Below are positions 6,976 to 12,871 of a stretch of DNA of 12,871 nucleotides, piece by piece. The notes below the pieces were generated by a model, which ran no database searches, had not been told where the DNA came from, and saw nothing but the letters and a program-made list of their open reading frames with translations. Both the position numbers and the translations under genes were made by a program. Source of the DNA: an uncultured Clostridia bacterium. GTDB lineage: Bacteria; Bacillota; Clostridia; TANB77; CAG-465. The stretch covers positions 1-12,871 of the forward strand of contig CAKOYA010000034.1 of assembly GCA_934130325.1 (NCBI GenBank), in the 5' to 3' direction. The stretch's first letter is position 1. Each line of letters begins with the position of its first letter.

Positions 6976-7755
6976 ATGGAAAGCAAAAGAAAAAATGTGT
7001 ATATAACAATATTTGTTATAACAACAATAATAGCGTCGTGTGTTGCAGTATATTTTGGAATAAGCGAAAATACAGGTAAAAAGAAAATTAAGGAATTGGA
7101 GGCAAAAGTAAAAAATGTGAGTTCTGCTGAAGAAAAGGATAAAGAGACAAAGGTGGAAGGTATAGGTTCTACTGAAGAACAAAATAAAGAGGAAAAAACT
7201 GGTAATATTGAAATAAAAGAGGCAAATTCTGGTACTAAAAATACAACATCTAATAATGAATTATTACAAGAAAATATTGATAAAATTGCAAGGGTTACAA
7301 TTGAAGACTATATAAATTTAACAAGAGATATGTTTAGCTCAGGTTATGGAGGTTTGGTTGGCAAGTATTTAAATTTTTATAGCAGCTATGATGAGTATGA
7401 TAAACATACTAAGTACGCTGACGCTAACAATACAAAAGTAAAAACTGATATTAGATATGATGATTTTATGGCAAAAATAGAAAAATATATGACAAAAGAG
7501 CTTTTTGAGGAAACACTTTCAAAACAGTTTTACGCAAATTCAGAGGGGAATCTTGAATTTGTTGAAACAGGTGCATCAGGCTATATAAATCATGTTAGAA
7601 ATGTAGAGCTTATTTCTAAAAATTCTAATGAATATGAATATAAAGTAGAATATTCTATTTATGGAATGGGTGGAAAAGATTCTGATAAATCTGGTAAATT
7701 TAAAATTAAGAATGTAAATGGTAGCTATGTTGTATCTGATAATATAAATTCATAA
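6976..7755 (+). CDS. Membrane-anchored exported protein A of a three-gene family, unknown function
   Basis: This 259-residue protein is not assigned to a known family. Residues 4-6 are K-R-K, and residues 8-29 are hydrophobic and could be a single membrane anchor. I19-A-S-C22 fits a lipobox, so lipidation at Cys22 is possible. A charged linker (about 36-100) has a short coiled-coil stretch with KELEAKV and two imperfect 15-residue repeats. The C-terminal domain (about 105-259) is globular, with an aromatic-rich helical start and later beta-like strands ending in GKFKIKNVNGSYVVSDNI. This pattern vaguely recalls small exported NTF2-like or IseA-like domains, but that is a weak inference. ATG 6976 is chosen because AGGAGG at 6963-6968 precedes it. 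The first 29 codons are almost identical to those of the next two genes, whereas the C-terminal domain is unlike theirs. Confidence 0.82.
   Translation: MESKRKNVYITIFVITTIIASCVAVYFGISENTGKKKIKELEAKVKNVSSAEEKDKETKVEGIGSTEEQNKEEKTGNIEIKEANSGTKNTTSNNELLQENIDKIARVTIEDYINLTRDMFSSGYGGLVGKYLNFYSSYDEYDKHTKYADANNTKVKTDIRYDDFMAKIEKYMTKELFEETLSKQFYANSEGNLEFVETGASGYINHVRNVELISKNSNEYEYKVEYSIYGMGGKDSDKSGKFKIKNVNGSYVVSDNINS
7121..7210 (+). repeat. Two imperfect 45-base tandem repeats in the linker of gene A
   Basis: Unit 1 (7121-7165) and unit 2 (7166-7210) both begin GTTCT and encode related 15-residue segments (SSAEEKDKE and STEEQNKEE types). About 30 of 45 bases agree by eye. Gene C has the second unit only, which explains the 15-residue difference between the A and C linkers. 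Confidence 0.55.
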
Positions 7756-7871
7756 TTATGAATCTCATAGTTATGAAAATACTGCAAGTTTTAATGATTA
7801 AGTAGAAACATTAATAGGAAAATTTGAAGTATTTTAATTAATTTATAGGTAAAAGTAAGGAGAGAAGATAT

Positions 7872-8582
7872 ATGGAAAGCAAAAGAAAAAATGTGTATAT
7901 AGTAATATTTGTTATAACAACAATAATAGCGTCGTGTGTTGCGGTATATTTTGGAATAATAAGAGATAGTGAAACTAAGGAGTTACAATCAAAGGTAGAT
8001 GACTTGATTGCTAAAAGTGATAATCAAGAGAAAAAAGAAGAAACAACGTTGGTTGATGAAAATGTAAATAATAAAGAAATTGAAGTTAAGGAAAAAATTG
8101 TAGAAAAATCTATAATTCCAAAATATGATATAAGTAAAATTAAAAATAAGCCGGACAATGTAGAATACGATGGAAGTATTAAGTATGATTTAGAAACATT
8201 GAATATTAGTATAGTAATTGAAAAAAATGGAAGTTTGAAGGCAAAGGCATATAGCGATTCAAAGGAAATTAAAATTAGTGGCATAAACGAAAAAATAATT
8301 GATGTGTGTGGTGGAACACTTGGTGATGGAGCAGTCTCAGCCTTAGCATTTTTATCAGAAAATGGTAATGTGTATTGGGCTACTAATATAGACAATGCCA
8401 CAAATAAATATCAAGGTACAGGAATAATTAATGCAGAAAAAGTATCAGATATATCAAATATTTGTAAACTTGTAAGAGTTTATTCGAGGAGAAGTAATAT
8501 AGGAATTTCTAGAAATACAATTATTGCAATAGATACCAATGGAGATTGTTATGATTTATGGTATGCAGCTGATAAAAAGTAA
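7872..8582 (+). CDS. Membrane-anchored exported protein B of a three-gene family, unknown function
   Basis: This 236-residue protein begins with the same anchor as proteins A and C (residues 1-29, one amino acid different, including the IASC lipobox-like site at Cys22). A charged linker of about 60 residues follows, with KELQSKV near its start and KEKIVEK near its end, and then a C-terminal domain (about 90-236). That domain is related to the one in protein C: both have an isoleucine-glycine turn (SGINEKIIDV here), a LAFLSENGNVYW-type strand, an internal VSDI segment, and a closing AIDTNGDCYDL. The NG turns resemble beta-propeller (RCC1-like) strands, but there are too few for a full propeller, so this is only a suggestion. 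The start ATG has AAGGAG at 7857-7862. The gene lies 116 bases after A and 15 bases before C. Confidence 0.82.
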   Translation: MESKRKNVYIVIFVITTIIASCVAVYFGIIRDSETKELQSKVDDLIAKSDNQEKKEETTLVDENVNNKEIEVKEKIVEKSIIPKYDISKIKNKPDNVEYDGSIKYDLETLNISIVIEKNGSLKAKAYSDSKEIKISGINEKIIDVCGGTLGDGAVSALAFLSENGNVYWATNIDNATNKYQGTGIINAEKVSDISNICKLVRVYSRRSNIGISRNTIIAIDTNGDCYDLWYAADKK

Positions 8583-8597
8583 GTGGAGGATATATAT

Positions 8598-9377
8598 ATG
8601 GAAAGTAAAAGAAAAAATGTGTATATAACAATATTTGTTATAACAACAATAATAGCGTCGTGTGTTGCGGTGTATTTTGGAATAAGTGAAAATACAAGTA
8701 AAAAGGAAATTAAGGAATTAGAAGCAAAAGTTGGAAACGTAAGTTCTACTGAAGAACAAAATAAAGAGGAAAAAACTGATAATGTTGAAATAAAAGAAAA
8801 TGAAAAAATAGTTGAAAAAACAGTCGAAAAAACAGTTGAAAAGGCAGTGTTTCCTAAATTGGATGTAAATAAATGGTTAAATAAGGGAGCTAATGATGGA
8901 GCAGTTAAAGAAGATGTATCAAGTGAATTTGCTAGTATAAACTGTTCATTAAATGAAGATAAAAAATCAGCAATGATATCATGTGAACCATCAGATATTA
9001 AAAAAATGTATAATATTGATAAAGGTAGTACATATTTGAATATTAATATTACAGGATTTTCAGGAGAAATTTTAGATATTTTGTTAGATAGTATAGGGCA
9101 CCATTCAGTTGGTGGAGAAGTAATATTATTTTTAATGAGCGATGGAACTGTTGAATATGTGCCACTCGAAAAAGCATTAAAAAATGGAGGCAATAATATT
9201 AAATCATACGGAAAAGTACAAGGAGTATCAGATATAGTAAGACTTTCGACTGTAAGGATTGGTAATATTACTAATGATGGAGAAACAGTTGGAGGGCATG
9301 CAAATCCAGTTGCTATAAAAGCTGATGGCAGTTTTTATGATGTTGGAAATATATTACATGATATTGTATGGGAATAA
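8598..9377 (+). CDS. Membrane-anchored exported protein C of a three-gene family, unknown function
   Basis: This 259-residue protein has an anchor (residues 1-29) with amino acids identical to A's. Its linker also follows A's (20 of 24 residues from 30 to 53, before a 15-residue gap). Its linker end and C-terminal domain (about 110-259) follow B instead: EKIVEK, then a P-K-x-D junction, a TGFSGEILDI turn, LFLMSDGTVEYV, GVSDIVRL and the closing AIKADGSFYDV. Protein C is therefore a mosaic of the A and B types. The linker contains a VEKT-type triple repeat. Start: ATG 8598 has GGAGG at 8585-8589; the in-frame ATG at 8583 lies upstream of that site and is rejected. Only 15 bases separate it from B, so the two are co-transcribed. 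A terminator follows. No known family can be assigned with confidence. Confidence 0.82.
   Translation: MESKRKNVYITIFVITTIIASCVAVYFGISENTSKKEIKELEAKVGNVSSTEEQNKEEKTDNVEIKENEKIVEKTVEKTVEKAVFPKLDVNKWLNKGANDGAVKEDVSSEFASINCSLNEDKKSAMISCEPSDIKKMYNIDKGSTYLNINITGFSGEILDILLDSIGHHSVGGEVILFLMSDGTVEYVPLEKALKNGGNNIKSYGKVQGVSDIVRLSTVRIGNITNDGETVGGHANPVAIKADGSFYDVGNILHDIVWE
8811..8846 (+). repeat. Three 12-base tandem repeats encoding VEKT-VEKT-VEKA in gene C
   Basis: The units are GTTGAAAAAACA (8811-8822), GTCGAAAAAACA (8823-8834) and GTTGAAAAGGCA (8835-8846), encoding residues 72-83 of protein C. Gene B has a single VEKS at the equivalent place, so C appears to have gained two in-frame units. Changes in copy number would lengthen or shorten the linker without breaking the frame. 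Confidence 0.8.
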
Positions 9378-9388
9378 ATTTTGTATAA

Positions 9389-9413
9389 ATTTAAATACAA
9401 GAAATATTTAAAT
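9389..9413. repeat. AT-only inverted repeat after gene C
   Basis: ATTTAAATA (9389-9397) and TATTTAAAT (9405-9413) form a perfect 9-bp inverted repeat around CAAGAAA. It lies between the end of gene C and the terminator at 9431. It lacks G-C pairs and a T-tail, so it is not a convincing terminator. It could be a protein-binding site or simply chance in AT-rich DNA. Confidence 0.35.
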
Positions 9414-9430
9414 CATAAATTTGCTTATGT

Positions 9431-9457
9431 AAACGTGTTGAAAAACACGTTTTTTTT
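9431..9457 (+). terminator. Intrinsic terminator ending the A-B-C cassette
   Basis: A perfect 9-bp stem pairs AAACGTGTT (9431-9439) with AACACGTTT (9444-9452) around a GAAA tetraloop. The T-run continues to 9457. It closes the cassette 54 bases after gene C and isolates it from the sugar operon. Confidence 0.9.
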
Positions 9458-9469
9458 GTTTAAAATACT

Positions 9470-9497
9470 TTGATTTTTGGATATACTATGATATAAT
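9470..9497 (+). promoter_or_regulatory. Promoter of the surface-polysaccharide operon
   Basis: TTGATT at 9470-9475 and a perfect TATAAT at 9492-9497 are 16 bases apart, with an extended -10 TG at 9489-9490. Transcription would start near 9503-9505, only about 10-12 bases before the ATG at 9515, so the leader would be very short and hold little beyond the GGGTG at 9503-9507. Confidence 0.65.
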
Positions 9498-9514
9498 TTG
9501 ATGGGTGATTATAT

Positions 9515-10903
9515 ATGAAAAAATATGAAATTGTAAAAAATATAAGTCCTAATATTTTTAGAGGATATGATATAAGAGGTGTTTATGGAAAAGATTTAAA
9601 TGAAGATGTAGCCTATACAATAGGTAAGTCTTTTGGAACATATATTCAAGAAAGTGGATATAGAAAGTGTGTAATAGGCTATGATAATAGGTCATCATCT
9701 GATGCCTTATATGATGCCTTAACTACTGGTATCATTGAAACTGGTATGAATGTATATTCTGTTGGTAGAGTTACTACCCCTATGTATTATTTTGCCCAGA
9801 TACATTTAAATGATAAAGATGAAATTATGCCAGGTATAATGATTACTGCAAGTCACAATCCTAAGGAATATAATGGATTTAAATTTTCTGTAAGTAATTT
9901 TGGAAATGCTTGTGGAGAAATGATTCAAGAATTTAGAAGATTTACTGAAAAATGTAATTTTATATCAGGCGAGGGTAAAATAGAAAATGTTGATATAAAA
10001 AATGATTATTTAAATCTTATAAAAGATTCTATTGATTTAGGGGAAAGAAAATTAAAAGTAGTTGTAGATACTGCAAATGGTACAGCATCTTTAGTAGCTA
10101 AGGATGTATTTGACTTGTTTAAGGATAAAATTGAAATGGTACCGCTTTATATGGAATCTGATTCTAATTTTCCAAACCATCATCCAGATCCAAGTGTAGA
10201 GGCAAATAACGAAGATCTAAAGAAAAAAGTTTTAGAAGTAGGTGCTGATTTTGGACTTGGAATAGATGGAGATGGAGATAGAATTGGTGTAATTGATGAA
10301 AAAGGAAAAATGGTGTTCATAGATTTTTTTGCAATTATTGTTTGGCGTAACATAATGAGCAAAGTTTCTAATAAAAATGCACTTTTTGATGTTAAATGTT
10401 CTAAATCTTTAAAAGATGAAATTATAAGGCTGGGTGGAAATCCGGTATGCTATAGGACAGGTAATTCATACATGAAGGCTAAAATGAGAGAGGGAAATTT
10501 TGCATTTGGAAGTGAACTTTCTGGACATGTATTTTTTAATGATAAATGGCCAAATATTGATGATGGTCTATATGCTGGCCTAAGACTTGCTGAAATTTTA
10601 TCAAAAACAGATAAATCAGTGTCTGAACTTTTAGAAGGAGTAAATATTTATTACTCTACTCCTGAAATAAAAATCGAGTCAACTGATGAAGAAAAATTTA
10701 AGGTTATTGAAAAAATAAAAGCTTATTGTGAATCTCAAGAATATAAGATTAATGATATTGATGGAGTAAGAGTTGAGTTTTCAAATGGTTGGGCTTTAGT
10801 GAGAGCATCTAATACAGGACCTAACATAACAGCAAGATTTGAAGGTGTGACACAAGAGGATATGCAAAAAATAGAAAATGAATTTATGAATTTATTAAAA
10901 TAA
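9515..10903 (+). CDS. Phosphomannomutase/phosphoglucomutase family enzyme
   Basis: The 462-residue protein is a full-length alpha-D-phosphohexomutase, which interconverts hexose 6-phosphate and 1-phosphate in the cytoplasm to feed nucleotide-sugar synthesis. All four signature loops are present. These are the phosphoserine loop TASHNPKEYNGF with Ser113, the magnesium loop D251-G-D253-G-D255-R256, the sugar-specificity loop E334-L-S336-G-H338, and the phosphate-binding loop R430-A-S-N-T434. The opening NIFRGYDIRGVYG is typical of ManB/AlgC-type enzymes. The ExSGH loop is the form seen in enzymes acting on mannose or glucose phosphates, and the exact substrate cannot be fixed from sequence. The ribosome site is weak (GGGTG at 9503-9507). 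The gene leads an operon with polysaccharide export genes 32 bases downstream and no terminator between them, which supports a role in making a surface glycan. Confidence 0.92.
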   Translation: MKKYEIVKNISPNIFRGYDIRGVYGKDLNEDVAYTIGKSFGTYIQESGYRKCVIGYDNRSSSDALYDALTTGIIETGMNVYSVGRVTTPMYYFAQIHLNDKDEIMPGIMITASHNPKEYNGFKFSVSNFGNACGEMIQEFRRFTEKCNFISGEGKIENVDIKNDYLNLIKDSIDLGERKLKVVVDTANGTASLVAKDVFDLFKDKIEMVPLYMESDSNFPNHHPDPSVEANNEDLKKKVLEVGADFGLGIDGDGDRIGVIDEKGKMVFIDFFAIIVWRNIMSKVSNKNALFDVKCSKSLKDEIIRLGGNPVCYRTGNSYMKAKMREGNFAFGSELSGHVFFNDKWPNIDDGLYAGLRLAEILSKTDKSVSELLEGVNIYYSTPEIKIESTDEEKFKVIEKIKAYCESQEYKINDIDGVRVEFSNGWALVRASNTGPNITARFEGVTQEDMQKIENEFMNLLK

Positions 10904-10935
10904 AGTAATAGTTATACATTATGAAGGAGAAAAAT

Positions 10936-11718
10936 ATGAATTTAGTAAAAAAGATTAAAGAAATATATCAGTATAGACATATGCTAAAGACTTTAGTAAA
11001 GCAAGATATAAATGGAAGATACAAAGGATCCTTTTTTGGATTCCTTTGGACTTTGCTTAACCCACTACTTATGCTTGCAGTATATTCTTTAGTATTCCAA
11101 TTTGTTTTTAGAACAGGAATAGAGAATTATTCAATATATTTATTTATTTGCTTAATGCCATGGAATGCATTTGCAAATACTATTGCAGTAGGAACAACAT
11201 GTGTCTCAAACAATGCTAGTATATTAAAGAAAGTATATTTTCCAAGAGAAGTTTTGCCTCTTGCAGTAGTTATAAGTAACACAATACAATACTTCTTTAG
11301 TGCTGTAATAATATTTATTGCTCTAATTATTTCAGGTGTAGGAGTTTTTTGGGTGGCAATATTTTTACCTGTAATAGTATTAATTCAGGCAATATTTAGT
11401 TTAGGATTAATAATGCTATTATCTGCTGCAAACGTTTATATAAGGGATGTTCAATATATTATGAACCCAGTAATGATGATATGGATGTATGCGTGTCCAA
11501 TATTGTATAGTATATCAATGGTTCCAGAAAAATTCTTAGGGATATACAAACTTAATCCTATGACATTAATAATGCAAGAATATCAAAATATATTGTATAA
11601 TAAAACTTTACCAAATTTTGCAAGTTTAGGAATAGTTTTTGCAATATCAATTATTGTATTAATAATCGGATATTTAGTATTTAATAAATTACAAAGACGT
11701 TTTGCTGAGGAGGTATAG
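10936..11718 (+). CDS. Polysaccharide ABC transporter permease (Wzm/TagG type)
   Basis: The 260-residue membrane protein of the ABC-2 type moves lipid-linked polysaccharide or teichoic acid precursors from the inner to the outer face of the membrane. The family marks are RYKGSFFGFLWTLLNP at about residues 28-43, the ILKKVYFPREVLPLA segment just after the middle loop, and the YIRDVQYIMNP turn before the last helices. About six membrane segments can be counted. The frame also opens at ATG 10921, but AAGGAG at 10924-10929 lies inside that extension and six bases before ATG 10936, so the shorter start is chosen. The ATPase gene starts three bases after the stop. Whether the cargo is wall teichoic acid or another glycan cannot be told from sequence. 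Confidence 0.9.
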   Translation: MNLVKKIKEIYQYRHMLKTLVKQDINGRYKGSFFGFLWTLLNPLLMLAVYSLVFQFVFRTGIENYSIYLFICLMPWNAFANTIAVGTTCVSNNASILKKVYFPREVLPLAVVISNTIQYFFSAVIIFIALIISGVGVFWVAIFLPVIVLIQAIFSLGLIMLLSAANVYIRDVQYIMNPVMMIWMYACPILYSISMVPEKFLGIYKLNPMTLIMQEYQNILYNKTLPNFASLGIVFAISIIVLIIGYLVFNKLQRRFAEEV

Positions 11719-11721
11719 AAA

Positions 11722-12471
11722 GTGGCTAAAAAAAATAAAGATAATGATGTAGTAATTTCCGTAAAAAACATCACAAAAGAATTTACAGTATATGAAGATA
11801 AAGCATATTTTTTAAAGGAAAGACTTGCAAATTTAAGAAGGAATAGAAAAACAAAACATGTAGTTTTAAAGGATGTATCATTTGATATAAAAAAAGGTGA
11901 GTCAGTGGCATTAATAGGTGTAAATGGCTCAGGTAAGTCAACACTTTTGAAATTATTAAATAAAATAATATATCCTGAAAAAGGATCAATTGAGATTAAC
12001 GGTAAAATCTCAAGTATGATAGAACTTGGAGCAGGGTTTAATACTGATTTTACAGGTAGAGAAAATATTTATTTTAATGCTTCAATGTATGGACTTGGAA
12101 AAAAGGATGTTGATCCTATAATTGATCAAATAATAGAGTTTTCTGAACTTGGTGAATTTATTGATGTGCCCGTTAGAACGTATTCTTCTGGTATGTATAT
12201 GAGACTTGCATTTTCTATCGCAGTTAATGTACAAGCAGATATACTACTTATTGACGAAATACTTGCAGTTGGTGATGCTCATTTCCAAGATAAATGCTTG
12301 AATAAAATGAAAGAACTAAAGTCGCAAGGGAAAACTATGGTATTTGTATCACATAGTATAGGACAAGTTAAAAGTTTTTGTGATAGGGCACTTTGGTTAT
12401 ATAATGGCGTAAAAAAGATGGACGGAGATACAGATACAGTAATAGAGGAATATTTGAAGGAACAAGGTTAG
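11722..12471 (+). CDS. Polysaccharide ABC transporter ATP-binding protein (Wzt/TagH type, short form)
   Basis: The 249-residue ATPase partners the preceding permease. Its Walker A loop is G66-V-N-G-S-G-K72-S-T74. The signature motif is Y154-S-S-G-M, the form usual for polysaccharide exporters in place of LSGGQ. Walker B ends in D178-E179 within LLIDEILAVGD, and the H-loop histidine is H211 in VSHS. An insertion before Walker A with YFLKERLANLRR is also typical of this subfamily. The protein stops soon after the nucleotide-binding domain, so it lacks the C-terminal glycan-binding domain found in some Wzt proteins and the long tail of TagH. It starts at GTG 11722, three bases after the permease; AGGAGG at 11708-11713 lies within the end of the permease gene, so translation is coupled. 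Confidence 0.93.
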   Translation: MAKKNKDNDVVISVKNITKEFTVYEDKAYFLKERLANLRRNRKTKHVVLKDVSFDIKKGESVALIGVNGSGKSTLLKLLNKIIYPEKGSIEINGKISSMIELGAGFNTDFTGRENIYFNASMYGLGKKDVDPIIDQIIEFSELGEFIDVPVRTYSSGMYMRLAFSIAVNVQADILLIDEILAVGDAHFQDKCLNKMKELKSQGKTMVFVSHSIGQVKSFCDRALWLYNGVKKMDGDTDTVIEEYLKEQG

Positions 12472-12515
12472 AAAAGTATATGTTTAATATTTAATCTAAT
12501 CTAAGGAGTATAAGA

Positions 12516-12871
12516 ATGAAACAAGAAACTGTAATGATTTGCTTAGAAAAATTAGACATAGGCGGAGTTGAAACTTCGGTTTTAAGTCAAGCACAGGCTA
12601 TAATAAAAAAAGGTCACAATGTTATTGTATTATGCAAAAGAGGAATATATACTCAAAAATGCATTGATATGGGTGCAAAGTTTATTGATTGGAGTTTTGA
12701 TATAGAAAATACAATTAACTATGATAAAATAGAAACTTTAAAAAAAATAATGCAAGAAAATTCTGTAACTCAAGTAATAATAAATCAATTTCCTTGTATT
12801 AATAATGTCATATTTGCGTGTATTTCATTAAAAATTCCATACACAGCATATATTCATTCTACATATACAGC
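12516..12871 (+). CDS. GT4-type glycosyltransferase, N-terminal part (3' end outside window)
   Basis: The frame starts at ATG 12516, with AAGGAG at 12503-12508 seven bases upstream, and stays open for 118 codons to the window edge. The opening has the Rossmann-like pattern of GT-B glycosyltransferases: a first beta strand (TVMICLEKL), the donor/acceptor loop DIGGVETSVL at about residues 14-23, a helix, then KGHNVIVLC. About 30 residues around the last visible strand end in PYTAYIHSTYTA, where family members often carry the H-S/H-D-x of the acceptor site. The catalytic C-terminal domain is not visible, so donor and acceptor are unknown. It follows the export ATPase by 44 bases without a terminator and is probably part of the same operon. 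Confidence 0.82.
   Translation, partial: MKQETVMICLEKLDIGGVETSVLSQAQAIIKKGHNVIVLCKRGIYTQKCIDMGAKFIDWSFDIENTINYDKIETLKKIMQENSVTQVIINQFPCINNVIFACISLKIPYTAYIHSTYT

Noticed and set aside
7288..7752. IseA-type cell-wall hydrolase inhibitor identity for protein A
   Set aside because: The resemblance is general (aromatic-rich helix, then beta strands, exported). No diagnostic motif can be seen, so it is kept only as a weak possibility.
7824..7850. Possible second promoter before gene B (TTGAAG then an AT-rich box)
   Set aside because: The spacing is only about 14 bases and no proper -10 box is present. The region is simply AT-rich.
8024..8401. Open frame on the - strand (about 125 codons) opposite gene B
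   Set aside because: It is antisense to a convincing + strand gene, low in complexity, and has no promoter or ribosome site.
8257..8582. RCC1 beta-propeller identity for the C-terminal domain of protein B
   Set aside because: A few NG turns and strand patterns resemble it, but there are too few repeats for a propeller, so no family name is claimed.
8549..9193. Long open frame on the - strand (about 214 codons) opposite gene C
   Set aside because: It lies wholly antisense to gene C and the end of gene B and has no ribosome site. Its Ser/Phe-rich translation is the mirror of Lys/Glu/Asn-rich coding.
10921..10935. Longer start of the export permease at ATG 10921
   Set aside because: The AAGGAG ribosome site lies inside this extension and at ideal spacing for ATG 10936.

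Overview
This is a low-GC, AT-rich window from a spore-forming Gram-positive bacterium, most likely a member of the Clostridia. The evidence is the 3' end of a dipicolinate synthase gene (spore core component), a DUF4321-radC-mreBCD-PBP2 gene order typical of Clostridia, strong AGGAGG-type ribosome sites, sigma-A-like promoters and T-tailed hairpin terminators. The genus cannot be read from the sequence. Every complete gene is on the + strand. No rRNA, tRNA, CRISPR array or mobile element was seen. No gene-free stretch exceeds about 160 bases; the intergenic gaps hold the promoters and terminators listed.

Layout. (1) 1-413: C-terminal third of dpaA, closed by a strong terminator. (2) 444-1164: a single-gene unit for a UlaG-like metallo-beta-lactamase-fold hydrolase, with its own promoter and terminator. 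(3) 1214-6875: a six-gene operon, DUF4321 membrane protein, radC, mreB, mreC, mreD and the class B penicillin-binding protein PBP2. It runs from a TTGAAA-17-TATAAT promoter to a 14-bp-stem terminator. MreBCD and PBP2 form the core of the elongasome that inserts side-wall peptidoglycan. (4) 6919-9457: an independent unit of three tandem genes (here A, B and C) encoding small proteins anchored on the outer face of the membrane. Their first 29 codons are almost identical at the DNA level, while the exported parts differ. A has one type of C-terminal domain and B and C share another. This is the least explained and most interesting part of the window. (5) 9470 to the end: a surface-polysaccharide operon with a phosphohexomutase, an ABC-2 polysaccharide export permease and ATPase pair, and the start of a GT4-type glycosyltransferase that runs off the window.

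How it fits together. Regions 3 and 5 both build the cell envelope: peptidoglycan elongation, then sugar-phosphate supply, glycan assembly and glycan export. The three anchored proteins lie exactly between them and are exported, so an envelope-related role is a reasonable inference, but no sequence motif proves it. The A-B-C cassette looks recently duplicated and recombined: C carries an A-like anchor and linker joined to a B-like outer domain. Other oddities are an MreB with an altered adenosine-binding motif, an mre operon without maf or min genes inside it, and a very short leader before the phosphohexomutase gene.
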